DNA of 64,000 nucleotides, from positions 36,358,696 through 36,422,695 of the forward strand of contig CP154957.1 of assembly GCA_039621445.1 (NCBI GenBank), in the 5' to 3' direction. A program made the position numbers and the translations under genes. The notes below the pieces were generated by a model. That model was not told where the DNA came from, searched no databases, and saw nothing but the letters and a program-made list of their open reading frames with translations. Positions 34,601-44,374 of this stretch are shown one piece after another; the first letter of the stretch is position 1; each line of letters opens with the position of its first letter. The stretch comes from Euglena gracilis (lineage: Eukaryota; Euglenida; Euglenophyceae; Euglenales).

Positions 34601-35284
34601 CTGGGAATTGTGTGGCGTGTTGACGTGTTGACAGTGCCCTCTGGCTCTGTTGTTCGGGGGCTGTTGGCGGGGGGGGGGGAGGTACCATATGCGACGCTGT
34701 TCATCGGTGCAACCCTGCTGCGCTGTGCTACCCAGGCTGCCAGTCCAGTTGTGGGGGGGGGGTGGCCCAATTTTCGCTTCGGGGGAGCGCTTGCCGCGGG
34801 CGGCCATCAGCAAGAGAGCCCAATACTCGGGCCGGAACCCCAGTGGACTCTGCCTCTCTGCCGCCCGTGGGTCGATCGGCACCAGCGCATCGCGGCCGGT
34901 GGCCAACAGGCACGCCTGCAGCCCGGCGTCCTGCACCAGCCGGTGGCGGAGGCCCATCTCGAGGCCCTCCTGGAACGCGTCCGCCTGCGCGTTGGGAGAG
35001 GCCACCGGCGGCGGACACACAGACTGTCAAAAAAGCGAGGGAAAAGAACAAAAACCTTGCCAAAGTCAACAAAAAAACCTGCAAAAAGCACCCACCTGCC
35101 CACTGATGTGACTGGATTGGGCACGGGGCGTGTGCGCCGGGCGCGGCGTGGCAGGCGTGGCTCAGGGCAAAAGCCTCCACCGACCGCCACAGCACCCCAT
35201 CGACCACGAAGTCGAAGGGGAAGTCGGCCGCCAGCGTCCGGTAGCGGCCCTCTCCGTTCATGAGAAACCTCAGCTGTCTGTTGG
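31261..35284 (-). CDS. Tandem NADAR-domain (YbiA-like) protein
   Basis: Exons: about 35125-35284, about 34770-35000, 34379-34485, about 34164-34214 (micro-exon), 33305-33435, about 32970-33036 and 31261 to about 31600. Domain 2 is canonical and follows E. coli YbiA in order: DPLSNWFPLPGFLLEGRVW, SVEHY, KFEDEGVREEIRRQ with ELGRRR, RDW, VRADVAWEAMRQKFRQYDAL, LTATAPK, YWGVGAGQGRNVLGRLLM. Domain 1 is shorter: DFPFDFVVDGVLWRSVEAF, then ADAFQEGLEMGLRHRLVQDA, LLATGRDALV and EYWALLLMAARGK. It lacks the KF-D helix and the Gly-rich WGxGxxGxGxN loop. NADAR enzymes are reported to remove ADP-ribose from guanosine and to handle riboflavin-pathway intermediates. The start codon was not found; the exon at 36690-36824 may belong to this gene. 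Confidence 0.8.
32425..32899. mobile_element. MITE-like element with TIRs and 6-bp target duplication
   Basis: Begins CCAGGGTTCGATATAAGGA and ends with TCCTTATATCAAACCCTGG, which is the reverse complement with one mismatch. It is flanked by the direct repeat CTGCAA on both sides (32419-32424 and 32900-32905). The interior is G/C-run rich with a perfect hairpin CCGGCGCCTTCGGCGCCGG (32660-32678). No coding capacity. It lies in the intron next to the NADAR exon at 32970-33036. Confidence 0.85.
32970..33036 (-). CDS. NADAR domain 2 exon (VRADVAWEAMRQKFRQYDAL)
   Basis: The acceptor TGCCCTCAG opens at 33036 in phase 0, matching the previous exon. It reads VRADVAWEAMRQKFRQYDAL then AQAM, equivalent to the YbiA helix V-x-x-x-V-M-x-x-A-L-x-x-K-F-x-Q. 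The donor is unclear (near 32970 or about 32950). Confidence 0.75.
33305..33435 (-). CDS. NADAR domain 2 exon (KFEDEGVREEIRRQ)
   Basis: Acceptor GGGCCCAG (first base 33435; an earlier AG near 33484 is possible) and donor GCCCGG|GTGCGT (last base 33305). It reads KFEDEGVREEIRRQRAVARA then VELGRRRHPSYRRDW. This parallels the YbiA block KF-x-D-x-x-x-R-E-E-I-R … G-R … W. Confidence 0.8.
34164..34214 (-). CDS. Micro-exon carrying SVEHY of NADAR domain 2
   Basis: Between GCATTCAAG and TAC|GTCCAA the minus strand reads LLHMPRPSVEHY, in the phase required by the exon ending at 34379 (leftover base C). SVEHY is the conserved NADAR motif (S-x-E-H-Y), missing from the neighbouring exons. The acceptor lacks a good polypyrimidine tract. 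The motif and phase agreement are the support. Confidence 0.5.
34379..34485 (-). CDS. First exon of NADAR domain 2
   Basis: Acceptor CTTCTTCCAG (first base 34485), donor CTGGC|GTGCGT (last base 34379). It reads ELQAEREHRVAASSAEDPLS followed by NWFPLPGFLLEGRVW. The LSNWFPLPF…LEGRVW pattern is the NADAR entry strand (F-S-N-F … DG-x-x-W). Confidence 0.8.
34770..35000 (-). CDS. NADAR domain 1, C-terminal exon (degenerate)
   Basis: The acceptor AACGCGCAG opens at about 35000: ADAFQEGLEMGLRHRLVQDA, LQACLLATGRDALVPIDPRA, PEYWALLLMAARGKR. The A-F-x-x-x-L … LLATG … YW … LLM-x-x-R order is NADAR, but the Gly-rich loop between YW and LLM is missing. The donor was not resolved. Confidence 0.7.
35125..35284 (-). 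CDS. NADAR domain 1, N-terminal exon
   Basis: The acceptor CACACCATTGCAG opens at 35284. The frame NRQLRFLMNGEGRYRTLAAD then FPFDFVVDGVLWRSVEAFAL has the NADAR entry pattern (F-x-F-x-x-DG-x-x-W-x-S-V-E). The donor is unresolved near 35125. Confidence 0.75.
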
Positions 35285-36689
35285 CTGCAATGGTGTGCCA
35301 GCGGGAACAGGTTCCCGTCATCCGCAGGCCATGTGGAGCAACCGGTCTCCCCCTGTTGGCCGAAATTTCTACTGCACTCGCCGTGCTTCCAACCCCTATG
35401 ATGGCTTCCAACCCCTTGGATGATTCCACAGGTCATAACTCACGCGTGTTGTTCTAATTTCCAGCCATGGAAGGCAACTGGCGAGGTGCAGTGTTTACGT
35501 ATGGCACAAAAAATCAAGTAGAGTCGCAGCCGAAAAATGAACATGTCATCCCAAGGACCGAAACAAAGGATGGCACATACCAACACATTTCATGCTAATG
35601 CCAAAAGTGTAGAAAAATCCAGTCACAGCAGGCGCCTCAAAAAAGAACTGGGGTACTGGGGTCATAAAATATGCAGGCCAAAGAGCTGCCTTCCATTCCT
35701 TCAAGGGAGGTAAAGGGCTGGGTACACCACTGGCCGTTCAGCGTCCATGTGGGCTCTTCCAGCCCCGTTAGAGATGCATGCAGACCCTGAGTGGTCCAGT
35801 GAGCCAATACATATGCGTTGCACATATTTGCACACATGCACATACGAATGGACATCGTAGATACAAACAGAAATTATGGATCTAAAGCACTTTGATCCAT
35901 GCCAAATTTTCATTATTTTTTTTTGCCAAAATGCCTTAAAAGATCAGACTAGCAGAATTCTGAGAACTGAGCAAAAATGAAGTCGCAAAATGTTGACAAA
36001 AACAAGCAAACTCCAGGGGAAAAAAATGATTTTTGGTATCCTTCAAACATTGTCTATCCAACTGAAACTCAAAAAAAAAATGTGTTTTTGACTCCTGGTT
36101 TTGGACCACGTTCAAAATCAAGAAAAAGTTGGTTCGATGCCCAGACCACCCTTGAAAAATTGTTTTTAAAACCCTTCAAAAAATGCCTGAAAATTCCTCA
36201 GCCTCAAAAACATGGAGGGCACCCAAATGAGGCGCCTTCTTTGTTTAAACCCCAATCAGGCGGCCACCCTCAAAAGAAATCGGCATGTCCCTGATTGACG
36301 AACAACACGTGAGAAGAAGTTGGGTACCTCCCAGGTGGGTGGGGGGAGTCCGACCACCCACCCTCCGGGCCTTCCCGACAGCCCTGCTATGCATGTGTCA
36401 GGGTCAGCCTGTGATGGCCCCAACAACACCCAAACAGCCAATTTGGGTGAAAAATGTGAATGGTCCGGAAAAGTTTTGGGCGGTCTCCGAAAAATAGTCT
36501 GGATTGTTTGGACGACGTTGTACTGCAACACCCCCCGATGGTATGACACCACCGTTGCATGTATGCTGACTGCTTGTGACTCCACTCTTACCCAGGACGA
36601 CAGAGAACAAGGGCCTGGGCAAAGTATCCGCAGTGGTCACCAAATCACCAAAATTCTGCAGAACGAACAACCGTGCCCGTTCTTCATAC

Positions 36690-36824
36690 CTGTGGGCCAA
36701 TGTCCGCGCATTGCGGATGGCAGAAGCGACACCCGCTGTCAGGGCTGCATATGGGTGGGAGACAACAAGGGCGTGTGTCTGGAGGAATGTCACACTGTGC
36801 AAATCCGGCTCCACGGCACAGCAC
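36690..36824 (-). CDS. Exon of unassigned gene between ARH and NADAR
   Basis: Textbook borders: AATTTTTCAG acceptor (first base 36824) and CCCACAG|GTATGA donor (last base 36690). It is 135 bp and reads CAVEPDLHSVTFLQTHALVV then SHPYAALTAGVASAIRNART. It could be the 5' end of the NADAR gene, a 3' exon of the ARH gene, or the join of a fused ARH-NADAR protein. Confidence 0.6.
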
Positions 36825-37272
36825 CTGAAAAATTAGGGCTGGCTGCAAAAAGGGCACTGGCTGCCCCCCCCCCCCCCCGGCTCTCGAACCAGGTACCCCA
36901 AAAATCGAAACCGAAAACTCCCCCAAACGGACAATTACGCAAAAAGTAATCGTTACATCGAATTTGACCCCAAGATTGAGCTAGGCAGCCTGCTTCCAAC
37001 TGACTCATTTTGCCCGTTTTTGGACCATTTTTGCATCCTCAATGGTAAAAAAAAACATTGCTGTCCAGCCGCCCGAAAGGTGGCTGGAGAAATAAAATCG
37101 GGGCTTTTCTGGAGGTGGGAAAAGCAGCCATGGGTGAGGGATGGGGTGTGCCCTCTGGTACACAGCACATTGCCTATGGTTGATCTTCCTCGGTTGTGCT
37201 CTCACACACTGTGTGCGAACGTCCCTTCAGAGGATTTGGGGGGATCTGGCGAGGACTGAAACGCATGTTCTG

Positions 37273-37335
37273 AGAGTCCAACACCACCACCACCGCCGCC
37301 GCCGACGCCGCCGCCACCACCACCAACAAGGAAAC
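37273..37335. repeat. (CCACCACCG)n-type trinucleotide tract
   Basis: A run of CCA and CCG triplets (ACCACCACCACCGCCGCCGC …) from about 37281 to 37332. It is non-coding by context, lying between the ARH exon at 37978 and the exon at 36824. Confidence 0.8.
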
Positions 37336-37977
37336 CATCACAATGTCTGCTACATATATTCCCTTGCTTTTAGAACTGTCTGTCCAGTGTACCGTTGCAA
37401 CCCTTTACCCCAGGTGCAGCGCTGCTCAAGTGCTGGGAAATATCCACCGATTCCAGGCCCACCATATCCCTGGCATCAAGGACCCTCCTCGCTCCGATTG
37501 TCGAACCAACCTACCCAACCTACCCAGGAAGATCAATATACGGATATGCAAAGATATAATATTCAGAGATATAATACACATATATACGTTACATATTATA
37601 TTATACATACACATATTACACCTCCAATTTATGTCTCAGCAGGTGTACCTTTCGATGCCCCCTGGGGGGTAAATGGACACTTGGTTGGGCATAGGTACCG
37701 GGGTTGGTTATCTGCCGTCGTTTTGGAATTGCGCGGTCCAGCCCAGAGGGAGGTTGGGAAATGAGAGGCCGAACTCAGGCCAGCTGGTCCCAAACCCTCA
37801 CCCTAAGCCTTCACTAACCCTAGGGTACCCGTGGCCAACCAAGTGTCCACTTCGACACCCCGGGGGTATGCAAAGGTGCAGCTGCCATATATGCATATGT
37901 ATAATTCCTCAGACGCATTTGACGATTTTGGCCGGCATCACAGTGTCTACTTGCATCTGTATTCTCCAAGTTCGAAC

Positions 37978-38224
37978 CAGGGGTCCCTGTTTGAAGAGGG
38001 CGCTCGTCGCCGCCAAGCCATACATGGCGCCCGCAACGCTCATCGCCACCGCCCCCACCGTGTCGGTGTCCCCGCCGATCCCCAGGACGAGGTGCATCAC
38101 GTCCCCGAGAGACTGGGCCCGCAGCACGCAGTAGAACGCGATGGCGACGGTGTTGAGGCCGCGCTGGGAGAAGTGGAGGAGGCGCCCGGGTTGCACCTCC
38201 GCCCGCAGGGGCAGGCGGCCCTGC
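37978..38224 (-). CDS. ARH metal-binding exon (GIGGDTDTVGAVAMSVAGAM)
   Basis: Acceptor TGCTTCGCAG (first base 38224), donor near CCCCTG|GTTCGA (last base 37978). It reads LNTVAIAFYCVLRAQSLGDV then MHLVLGIGGDTDTVGAVAMS and VAGAMYGL. GGDTDT is the second metal-binding motif of ADP-ribosylglycohydrolases, followed by the usual small-residue helix. Confidence 0.9.
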
Positions 38225-41200
38225 CTGCGAAGCACAAACGAGAAACATGGGGCTGGAGCTTTTGTTGCCGATGAGGGAACAACGCAATCTCCTCCCTCTC
38301 CTGGATCCATCTGTCTGGGCGATTTCAAAAGCGTAGTTTGGCCAAATGTTTGTTGAAAGATTCCACAATTCCTCTACACCAAAACAGCACAGAATTTGTC
38401 CCAACGACAACTCCAACAAGAAAATTAAGGCATCCCACAGGGGCCGGTCAACCGCAGGGCAGCCTGTGGCTGGACGCGGGCCAGCCGGCCAAGCAACTGC
38501 CCGAACGCATCCAACCCATCTTGCTGGGCACCCGTGGCTTGGCTGGCGGGGTCCGTGGCCTCCCCAACGGCCGCCAAGCAGACCTCGCGCAGCCCGTCGG
38601 CCGGGTACTGGACCCCCTGCTGCAGGCCGCGCAGGCCCGCACCCAAAGGCGGCAGCCGGGGGGGGGGGGGTTGGTCAGATTGGATGGCACACTGAGCTCT
38701 GCAACTGCCAGCACTGGACCCCAGACCGAGAGGGCGGCCCTGGGCAGGCGCAGTACTCCAGGAAGGGCTCCGCGGCGTAGCAGGGGTCGGCCGGGAGGTC
38801 GAGGCAGGGCCTTTGTCGGGTTTGGGGGGGGGGTCACCTAGTGATGAGCCGTGGCACCCTGAGTGTTCGCCCACCGGCATACCTGATGGCGTTGCGCCGG
38901 AAGGGGACTGCCCGAAAACGCATTTCCTTTGCGCAAGTGAAGGGCACAGGTCCAAGCAGGGAAACGGAGGGCACAGCTGTGGTACGACTCCGAGACGACT
39001 CGAATGAACTCATCGCGCGGCAGGGGCCCGTTCATGTAAATCGGGGCTGGACTTTGCCAAATTAAAGAGAACATTGGGACACGAGGGTAAACACCCACGC
39101 AAACTGGGGAGTGGGAGAAGAATGACTTCCCAGTAACATTTCCTTTGATTTTGCTTCATTTCCGAGACATTTTGGAAACTGAATCGGAATCGATTTTTTT
39201 GATCACGAAAACAGCCCAAAATGGCCAAAATTGGCCGAAAAATGGCTGTAACTCGGGCTACACAAAGAGTTGGGGAGAAAGTAAAGTATGGTTGGACAGG
39301 GCATTCCAAGGTGATAGAGGGCCTCCGGGCGTCCATTTGGTCTGCCAGACATTTTTGGAAATAGAAATAATGTACGTACGAGATATTTTTTCCAAAATCA
39401 AATTTTTTGATCCAAAATCTCACCCGACGAAATGGCAAGGTCGAAACTGGGGGGGGGGGCAATCCCACCCAGTTTGGACCCCTTGTCAGCTGAATAACTC
39501 GGGCCTGGCGGGGAGTTGGGGGTCAAACAAAAGCTGGGATCAAATCGCTCGCAACTGACAAAAAAATATACAGGCTGTGGTCGTGGTGATAATCCGCAGT
39601 TTTCATTGCTTACCCTATGCTGTATGATACAAAATTTGTCGACAGCGCCTGAAAACCTCGACAATAACTAATTTGTTGTGGGTTTTTTACCTGTTTTGGT
39701 TAAACAAAAATTAGATTCAGAGAAAATTTCCTGTAACTCATCAGCAAATAGCTTTCTGGGGAACATTTCGGTCAAAATCTTAGGCGGCGCACTTGTGCTT
39801 TTTTTGACATTTTTTTTTATGAAATTGAAAAGACATGACCCCAAAAACCCAAAAAATGTAAGCAGGATGTGATGTGTGCCTCAGGACACGGAGGTGAAAG
39901 CAGGGACTTTGGCAAATAGGGCGCCTGAGAGCAGGTGCCACCGCAGCATTTTATATACACAACACCCAGAGGTGTGTTTTGAGCCCTCTAATGGCTGTCT
40001 CATTAACCCAGGACTTTGCCTGAACGATTTGGAGAGGTGTGCCGAAGCTTGAAGCGATACCTGAAACTTGGCTGCGTGAGAGATTGGTGGTCGGGTGGGC
40101 AAATGCACAAATGGACAGTGTGCGCAAATGCGCACGCCAACCATTTGTGCAGTTGTGGAAAGGATCATGTGTGAAGCTGCAATTGATGTTTTTGCAAATT
40201 TGTACAAGTGGTTACTTTGTGCAAATGCGAAAACAGACTTTTTGGTCAGTTTGCGCATCTGCGCGCACCAACCTCTTGTGCAACTGAACACATGTACCAT
40301 TTAGAGGGTGTGACACTATTGCAGTTGGAAATCCTTAAATGCGAGGCTTTTTTTGTAGAATCTAAATACAATTAAAGGACCAGCCTGTGGGCCCAAATTT
40401 GGGCATCAGCAATTGAACCTGTGAAAAACCATTTCTTAGCCCCTGAAACATCAAAATAAACAACAGTTCCAGGTTTTATCCTGAAAAATGAGTTTAAAGG
40501 TGCCGTTCACCCCCAGTATTTCCGAAAATGAGGCACTAACTTGGCTGAAAATGGATGTGGCCGCTGACTTGAAAATCTCTGTGGTCAGGGGGCCATAATA
40601 TGCAATACAACCCAGGCCAAGGCTTCAAAATGAAAAGGAGTTTTGGAGGGTGCCCGCAATTATGAAAAACAACCATTTTAATGGTTGATTTGCGCATTTG
40701 AGCACACCAACCACCCAAACATGCCAGCAGTATTCAACAGAGGGGGTCCAGCACCACAGGAACACAAGAGAGGTAATATCACAGTGTTGTGACATTCATT
40801 TTCCAGCTCCAAAACACACTGCCATTGGAGGCTCTTAAATGGTTTTAAAGTGGACGGTGTGCACATTTGCGCACACCGACATCATTGACGCTGTTGTGTG
40901 GGTGCCACGGTGCATTGAACAGCAGTGGGGCACCCAGTGGCAGAATTCTAGAAGAACAATAAAATGTTTATGTGGCATGTGCACTTCCACTCCTTTTGTA
41001 GACAACTTCAAAAACCTCCACAACGTGCCGCAAACCTTCAGAAAGCAAGCAAATGGGTGGACCTGCCACCCCACCTCCAGAGCACCACCTGGCGCTGGCA
41101 GTTGTCACACACAGATTGGGGGGACGCGGTACCGGGGTTTTGGTGTTTTTGTCGGTGTGTTTTCGCTTTGGGGAGATAGTTCTGAGAGTTTTTATGTCAT

Positions 41201-43947
41201 TCCGACCTCAAAAAAAAACAGCAAAAAAAAACGTAATTCCCAGGAGAGCCGGTGCCAAAAAAAAAAGAAATCGCCCGTATATCCTGTCGCCTCTCACTCT
41301 CACCCCTTGTGACGCCGGCACTCAAAGTGGTTTTTGGTTGGTTTGCGAAAATGCGCACATCGACCAAAAAAAGCTTAAGTGCGAGATGCGACGCCTAAGA
41401 AAATGGGTATTGCCCAAAAAAAATCGACAGGGGAGAGGCCAAAAAGATGATTCTGGTAACTTGGCACCGTGTCAAATTATTTGGGAGGGGGTTGCCATTT
41501 CTCTACATTTTCAAAAAAAAAAAGGCAAGGCGACGCCATGCGAGCTTCTGTTCTGTGTTGGGGGCCGCATTGAACAAATGGATTTAAAAAGAATTGTTGA
41601 AAGAATTGTTGCCGCCAAAGCCCCGAAAAGGCGGCGAGCACCTCCAGCAGCCAGGCGTGGGCAAGTTGGGCGTCCGGGGCCTGGTGGGTGCAGGCGAGGG
41701 CGGCGAGCACCGGGGCGTCCTCCCCCCACAGGGCGTTGGCCGCCGCGGCGGGGGCGGCGGACATCACCGCCCCGTTGCCGTAGCTGCGCGGTGCCGACCC
41801 CACGCCCGCCCACCGGTCGCGGACCCAGGTGAAGTACCACGGAAGCGGATCCTGGCGCACCCCAGCCAGCGTGAGAGGCGGTGAGCGAAACCCGCTACAG
41901 GATCCAGACATCATGGGCGGATAGCTGCCTGGTGCTGCTGAGTTCTTTGCCATCATGGCTGGGTGCAGCTTCAATATGAGGGCAGGTGGGGGGCGGAGGG
42001 TCGGACCCCCCCACCTAAACAGTCGCACGGTCCAGGCGAGCGATATTTGGCCCAGTGCAAAACGCCCGAACCGAAAAAATTCGCCCCCCAGAAGCGGCTG
42101 AATATGTTCCTTTGGGTTTTTTTTTGGCAAAGATTTGTCAAAAACTTCGCTGAGAAGCGCCAGAAGCGAAAATTTGACCTTTTTGGAGGGTCCCGTGTAC
42201 CCACCCCAGGGTAGCCAGCGGACACCATCTGGCAGGTGGGGGGTCCGGACCCCAAACAAGTGGGACCCCCCGGGGAGGTTCTCACAAGTTTGGAGCTGCC
42301 AATCATTTTTTTACAAAAATAATTTATATTATTTGGTGATATTATTTGGAATCCGAAGTCGGGGGGACAGGAACTTGGAAAGGTGTAATCTTTGGGGAAA
42401 ACTTTCCAAGCTCAAAAGGTAACCTAAAATATGTGTGAATTTTGTTACACAAAATTCACACTTTTGACCTTTCATTTGATATTGATACTGCTTTAATTTT
42501 GTTAAATTTGTTAAAAGACCGTTAACATTTGTTAACGTCGTTTTGCCAAAATGTGCAGTTTTCGGAGGGTATTGGTGAGTTTCCGTCTGAATTGAGCTGG
42601 AGCTCGAGCAGAAATCAGGAGAACACAGCGGCCGGCCGGCGGCAGCAGCCTTGAGGTCCGGGTTCTTGCCCTGGCAGGACCTCCAGAGACCAACCACCGA
42701 GCGGGAGGTTCCTCAACTTTTTGTTGCAAGCTGCCAAAGAAATTCGCGAAGGTGGTCCTCCCGAGCCCCAGAAGCCCCCCCCCCCCCCCGAGGTGGTGGT
42801 CCCTGGGTCCTAAAACCGATCTGGCATTGCCTGCACCTCTGACTTGACCTTCAACGTCCAAGTGGAACAAGTCATCCCCGACCGTACAATTCCTTACATC
42901 TATGGGGGGGGGGAAGGGGGGTCACTTCCACTCTACCAAAAACCAGTCACTCACTTTTTTCCCGGAAAATCACCGTTGTCACAGGGAAGGAGAACCCCCT
43001 AACTAAATGAGTATGTGCCTGGCAGGCGCTTGGTGGCCGGCGTCGTATACAAAATGAATCCCGCCAGGCTTCGGCCACCTCTATGTACACAGACAAAAAA
43101 GGGCAACAGGGGAAAATGAGCACCAAAAGAAGGGATAAAGGACACCAAACAAACAGCCAGAGTCAGGCCTCAAGAGAGTCCTAAAATACACACCCGGCAG
43201 CGCCAGAAGATTTTTTTTTCGCCCCCGCAGAGGAGGGGGAGGGGGTGGGGGGACCCCCCTTCCGAAACTGGCCCCCCCCCCCTACCACCTTACCCCCCTG
43301 AAGGAGAGTAACCCCCCTACTACCTACCTCATGTCTGCGGAGCTTCCCATACAACCCTGGCCACAGTGCACACAGGGGGTCAGCTACTCTGGAATCCAAG
43401 GAAAATTTGACCACAAAGAAAGGGGAAAGAAGGCCAAAAAACTTTCTGAAGCCTTTGGCACAGGGTCACTATGATGGTTTTCTGCCGACCCCCCCCCCTG
43501 GGGAAATTTTCTTAAAATGTATGGAAATATTTGGGCGATTTTGACAACCAAAATTTTTTCGAACCAAACTATCTATACCCTCCCCCCCCCCCAGCAAGTG
43601 ATTGTATGTCCCTGATACTGCTGACCTTCAACCTTCACCCCCCCCCCCGGTGACCAACCTTTAAAAATCTCTGATGCCAGGGTACGGCGGAAGAAGATGC
43701 AAAGAGGGAACATTCCTGGAGGGCCTGGCTGCAGGCTCAGAAAGCCGCGGGTGTGCCCACCAGTGCCCTGGAACAGGCGGTTTGGGGTCCCATGGCTGTC
43801 CAGGTAGCACCACCGTAGCATGTGGCGGAGCAGCACCGCCTCCAGCTGGACAGCATTCCGCCCACCAAACACGCAAACCTCGGCGTAGGCGGCCATCTTC
43901 AAGTCACTTGTGACTGTGTCATCGGACGAGGCATGCCATCCATTCAG
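37978..43947 (-). CDS. ADP-ribosylglycohydrolase family protein (ARH/DraG type)
   Basis: Exons: (tentative 44059-44131), 43761-43947, 41642-41851, 38883 to about 38930, about 38445-38630 and 37978-38224, all minus strand. Family motifs occur in canonical order: WHASSDDTVTSDLKMAAYAE (first metal site, S-D-D-T), then SYGNGAVMSAAPAAAANALW (G-N-G-A) with ACTHQAPDAQLAHAW, then GIGGDTDTVGAVAMSVAGAM (G-G-D-T-D-T). DraG/ARH enzymes bind two Mg2+ through these Asp residues and cleave ADP-ribose from proteins or small molecules. The first helix (G-x-x-x-G-D-A-x-G) was not securely found; MEAPLGVGGDHMGLPSR near 46240 is a weak candidate. No terminal stop was found, so fusion to the downstream NADAR exons is possible. 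Confidence 0.85.
38445..38630 (-). CDS. ARH helical exon
   Basis: A GC3-rich frame: QGVQYPADGLREVCLAAVGE, ATDPASQATGAQQDGLDAFG, QLLGRLARVQPQAAL. It lies between the GNGA and GGDTDT exons, where ARH proteins have helices. The acceptor is probably CGGCCTGCAG; the donor is GCG|GTTGAC or nearby. Limits approximate. Confidence 0.6.
38883..38930 (-). CDS. Small probable ARH exon
   Basis: Ends at a strong donor, CATCAG|GTATGC (last base 38883). The frame KEMRFRAVPFRRNAIR fits. The acceptor GCGCAAAG is weak, so the start is approximate. Confidence 0.45.
39100..41600. other. ARH intron with repeats, no exon seen
   Basis: The part at 39140-39600 is related to the GCTGAGCTCTTA element (shares AACTCGGGCCTGGCGGGGAG and a flank like 30150-30240). 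A TTTGCGCA.NTG.GCACACC motif repeats five times between 40119 and 41365. G run at 39450-39458. Confidence 0.6.
41642..41851 (-). CDS. ARH exon with GNGA and THQ motifs
   Basis: Acceptor GTGCGCCAG (first base 41851), donor CTGGAG|GTGCTC (last base 41642), 210 bp. It reads DPLPWYFTWVRDRWAGVGSA, SYGNGAVMSAAPAAAANALW, ACTHQAPDAQLAHAWLLE. The G-N-G-A-x-M-x-x-A-P and T-H-x-x-P-x-A motifs are diagnostic of ADP-ribosylglycohydrolases. Confidence 0.9.
42305..42600. repeat. Dispersed repeat family E, copy 1
   Basis: Related to 46700-46915: TTATTTGGTG, GGGGAAAACTTTCCAAG / GGGGAAAACTATTCCAAGG, TTTTGCCAAAAT / TTTTGCCGAAAT, TTTTCGGA.GG.ATTG.TGAG followed by TTTCC.TCTG. Same orientation. Confidence 0.65.
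43761..43947 (-). CDS. ARH first metal-site exon (SSDDT)
   Basis: Acceptor TTGGCAG (first base 43947), donor GGCACTG|GTGGGC (last base 43761). It reads LNGWHASSDDTVTSDLKMAA, YAEVCVFGGRNAVQLEAVLL, RHMLRWCYLDSHGTPNRLFQ. S-D-D-T is the N-terminal metal-binding motif of DraG/ARH. Confidence 0.85.
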
Positions 43948-44058
43948 CTGCCAACTGGCAAATACATCCTTTGGAGCCCGGCGGAATGAACAACGCCCAC
44001 CATCCACTCCCATAAATGCACGGGTGTGTAGGTTTTAAGAAATGTTGCTTTGCATAAC

Positions 44059-44131
44059 TCTCATCGTTCAGACATCTTCTCTTCTGAGGTGGTGTCAAGT
44101 GCCAGCTGTCATATCGTTTCTTGAGTTGTTC
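44059..44131 (-). CDS. Possible upstream ARH exon
   Basis: A strong acceptor (CTCCCTCCACCCTGCAG, first base 44131) opens EQLKKRYDSWHLTPPQKRRC then LNDE, ending at GAGA|GTTATG. The phase does not join the exon at 43947 directly, so either the donor is different or another exon lies between them. Confidence 0.4.
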
Positions 44132-44374
44132 CTGCAGGGTGGAGGGAGTTATTTTGGGGACCTTTTTGGCGGTTTCGCATGCAACGTTATTTGCGCATGG
44201 AAGGCTGTGCAGAGCTATGTTGGGGAACAGCGAAGAAAACGCGAATGCCATCCCCCCGTACACGACCCCCTCAGGAAGGGGAGTTTATATGAGCGGGGTT
44301 GGTCTTGGTTCATGGGTCGGCCGAAGGCCGGGGCCAAGGGGGTGTTATGTAGTGTGGTGTTATGTGGGGGGTCG

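Noticed and set aside
40095-41365. CRISPR-like array
   Set aside because: The five motif sites are irregularly spaced, in mixed orientation and imperfect, in a eukaryotic intron.
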